The position numbers were made by a program, and so were the translations under genes. A DNA stretch of 32,536 bases from Actinomycetota bacterium (GTDB taxonomy: Bacteria > Actinomycetota > Coriobacteriia > Anaerosomatales > JAUXNU01). The notes under the pieces were generated by a model. The model did not search any database, was not told the DNA's origin, and was given only the letters and a program-made list of their open reading frames with translations. Below are positions 31,752 to 32,536 of this stretch, piece after piece. Numbering within the stretch: position 1 is the stretch's first letter; each line of letters begins with the position of its first letter. The DNA lies in contig JAUXNU010000181.1 of the NCBI GenBank assembly GCA_030682655.1, positions 1 to 32,536 of the forward strand. Direction: 5' to 3'.

Positions 31752-32536
31752 CTAGGGCGTCGGCTTCACCGTCGCCTTCCACGGCGGCCGCCGAATCGAT
31801 GCGATCGTGGAACTGCGCGCGGAGAGCTCCGAGATCTTCACGACATCGCCGGTGCGCGGCGCATGGACGTACTTGCCCCCGCCGATGTACATGCCGACGT
31901 GGTGGATGTGCCCCGCATCCCAGAAGATCATGTCGCCGGGCTGGATCTGCGACAGACTCACGCTCGTGCCGAGGCTGTTCCACATCCCGGACGTTGTGCC
32001 CCGGCCTGAGAAGTTGGCGTAGCGCCACATGATCCAGTCCACCAGCCCGGAGCAGTCGAACGTCTGCGGGCCCGTTGCGCCCCACACGTACGGGCAGCCG
32101 AGGACGGACAGGGCGAGCCGCACCGGCGGGAAGTTGACCGCGACCCCGGACCTGTCTAGTTTGCCCAGCACCTCAGGGGTGAGTGCCGTCGCGCCGGGGC
32201 CACCGGCGCCGTTGAGCCCGGAGGCATCCAGCACCTGCCCGTTCTCGTCGAACGTGCCCAGGATGGCGAGGTAGCGCTCGGCGGCCTGCCCGGCCTCCGC
32301 GCCCGTGAACGCCGCGCCAGCCGGGGCAAGCTTCGGCGCGAGGTCGGCGACCGGTGGGTACGTGCTCGTGGCGAGCACCGTGCTCGGACCCTCGGCTGTG
32401 TAGGTGTAGGCGATCGAGGAGCGCACAAGGTCGTAGACGGCGTTGGGGTCAGCCTTCGTGAAGTCCTGGTCGCACTGGACGGCCGACAGCGCCAGGAGAT
32501 AGCGCCACGTCGGCAGGTCGAGATCGGCGTTCACCG
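31752..32536 (-). CDS. NlpC/P60 cell-wall endopeptidase, N-terminus beyond window
   Basis: The frame runs open to the right window edge, so only the C-terminal 260 or so residues are seen. The last 125 form an NlpC/P60 (C40) domain: ALSVLGCPYVWGATGPQ, catalytic Cys in TFDCSGLVDW (visible residue 161), GDMIFWD, the catalytic His in HHVGMYIGGG (212) and a third polar residue in YVHAPRTGD (His224). The part before (WRYLLALSAVQCDQDF) resembles the linker region of element-borne lysozyme/NlpC-P60 enzymes such as Tn916 Orf14 relatives. It would cleave peptide stems of peptidoglycan to let the transfer apparatus through. It is convergent with the defence operon and probably the last gene of a - strand transfer operon lying to the right. 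Confidence 0.88.
   Translation of the reverse strand, partial: VNADLDLPTWRYLLALSAVQCDQDFTKADPNAVYDLVRSSIAYTYTAEGPSTVLATSTYPPVADLAPKLAPAGAAFTGAEAGQAAERYLAILGTFDENGQVLDASGLNGAGGPGATALTPEVLGKLDRSGVAVNFPPVRLALSVLGCPYVWGATGPQTFDCSGLVDWIMWRYANFSGRGTTSGMWNSLGTSVSLSQIQPGDMIFWDAGHIHHVGMYIGGGKYVHAPRTGDVVKISELSARSSTIASIRRPPWKATVKPTP

Larger units (their letters stand above)
1..32536. mobile_element. Probable integrative conjugative element or plasmid segment carrying a defence island
   Basis: The flanks of the window look like a mobile-element backbone. The left flank has ParA and ParB partition proteins, a CpaE/TadZ-like protein, a small membrane protein and a run of exported surface proteins ending in a class B sortase. 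The right flank has an NlpC/P60 wall hydrolase of the kind carried by Gram-positive conjugation modules. The defence genes lie between them as cargo. No integrase, relaxase, VirB4/TraE ATPase, coupling protein, att site or origin is visible, so plasmid and integrated element cannot be told apart and the element ends are unknown. The call is an inference from gene content. Confidence 0.5.

Noticed and set aside
1-32536. CRISPR arrays or insertion sequences
   Set aside because: No regularly spaced direct repeats and no transposase-like protein were seen on either strand.

Overview
This window comes from a high-GC Gram-positive genome, most likely an actinobacterium. A class B sortase, SpaA/Cna-B-type repeats and a thioester-domain-like adhesin suggest a coriobacterium-like lineage, but no marker gene fixes the taxon. 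No rRNA, tRNA, CRISPR array or transposase was seen.

Left part (1-8250): what looks like the backbone of a conjugative element or plasmid, all on the + strand. It holds the end of an unknown gene, a ParA/Soj ATPase, a ParB/Spo0J protein, a CpaE/TadZ-like protein with a degenerate P-loop, a small membrane protein and three exported proteins. The last of these is an 890-residue chain that joins a thioester-type domain, three SpaA-like repeats, a MucBP-like segment and a complete class B sortase domain. A strong GC-rich hairpin terminator (8214-8246) closes this part.

Middle part (8343-31607): a defence island of about 23 kb on the + strand. It starts with a PD-(D/E)XK nuclease-like gene. After an 87-base gap come eight genes with stop/start overlaps or gaps of 2 bases: a 1724-residue DEAH helicase with a DUF1998-type end and a C-terminal Vsr/DUF559-like domain; a DrmD-like SNF2 helicase; a PglX/DrmMI-like adenine-N6 methylase; a DUF3644 protein; an EVE/PUA-like protein; a McrB-like AAA+ GTPase with a large insert; a McrC-like nuclease; and a 1318-residue STAND-type P-loop ATPase. 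The tight packing suggests one transcript of about 22 kb. It combines a DISARM-like restriction/methylation half, with DrmA and DrmB apparently replaced by one fused helicase and no DrmC seen, and a McrBC-like type IV restriction half plus a putative STAND sensor. I know of no named system with exactly this gene set.

Right part (31608-32536): a hairpin terminator, then a convergent NlpC/P60 cell-wall hydrolase on the - strand that runs off the window edge. Such hydrolases are common in conjugation modules of Gram-positive elements, so the defence island appears to be cargo between the surface-protein module and the transfer module.
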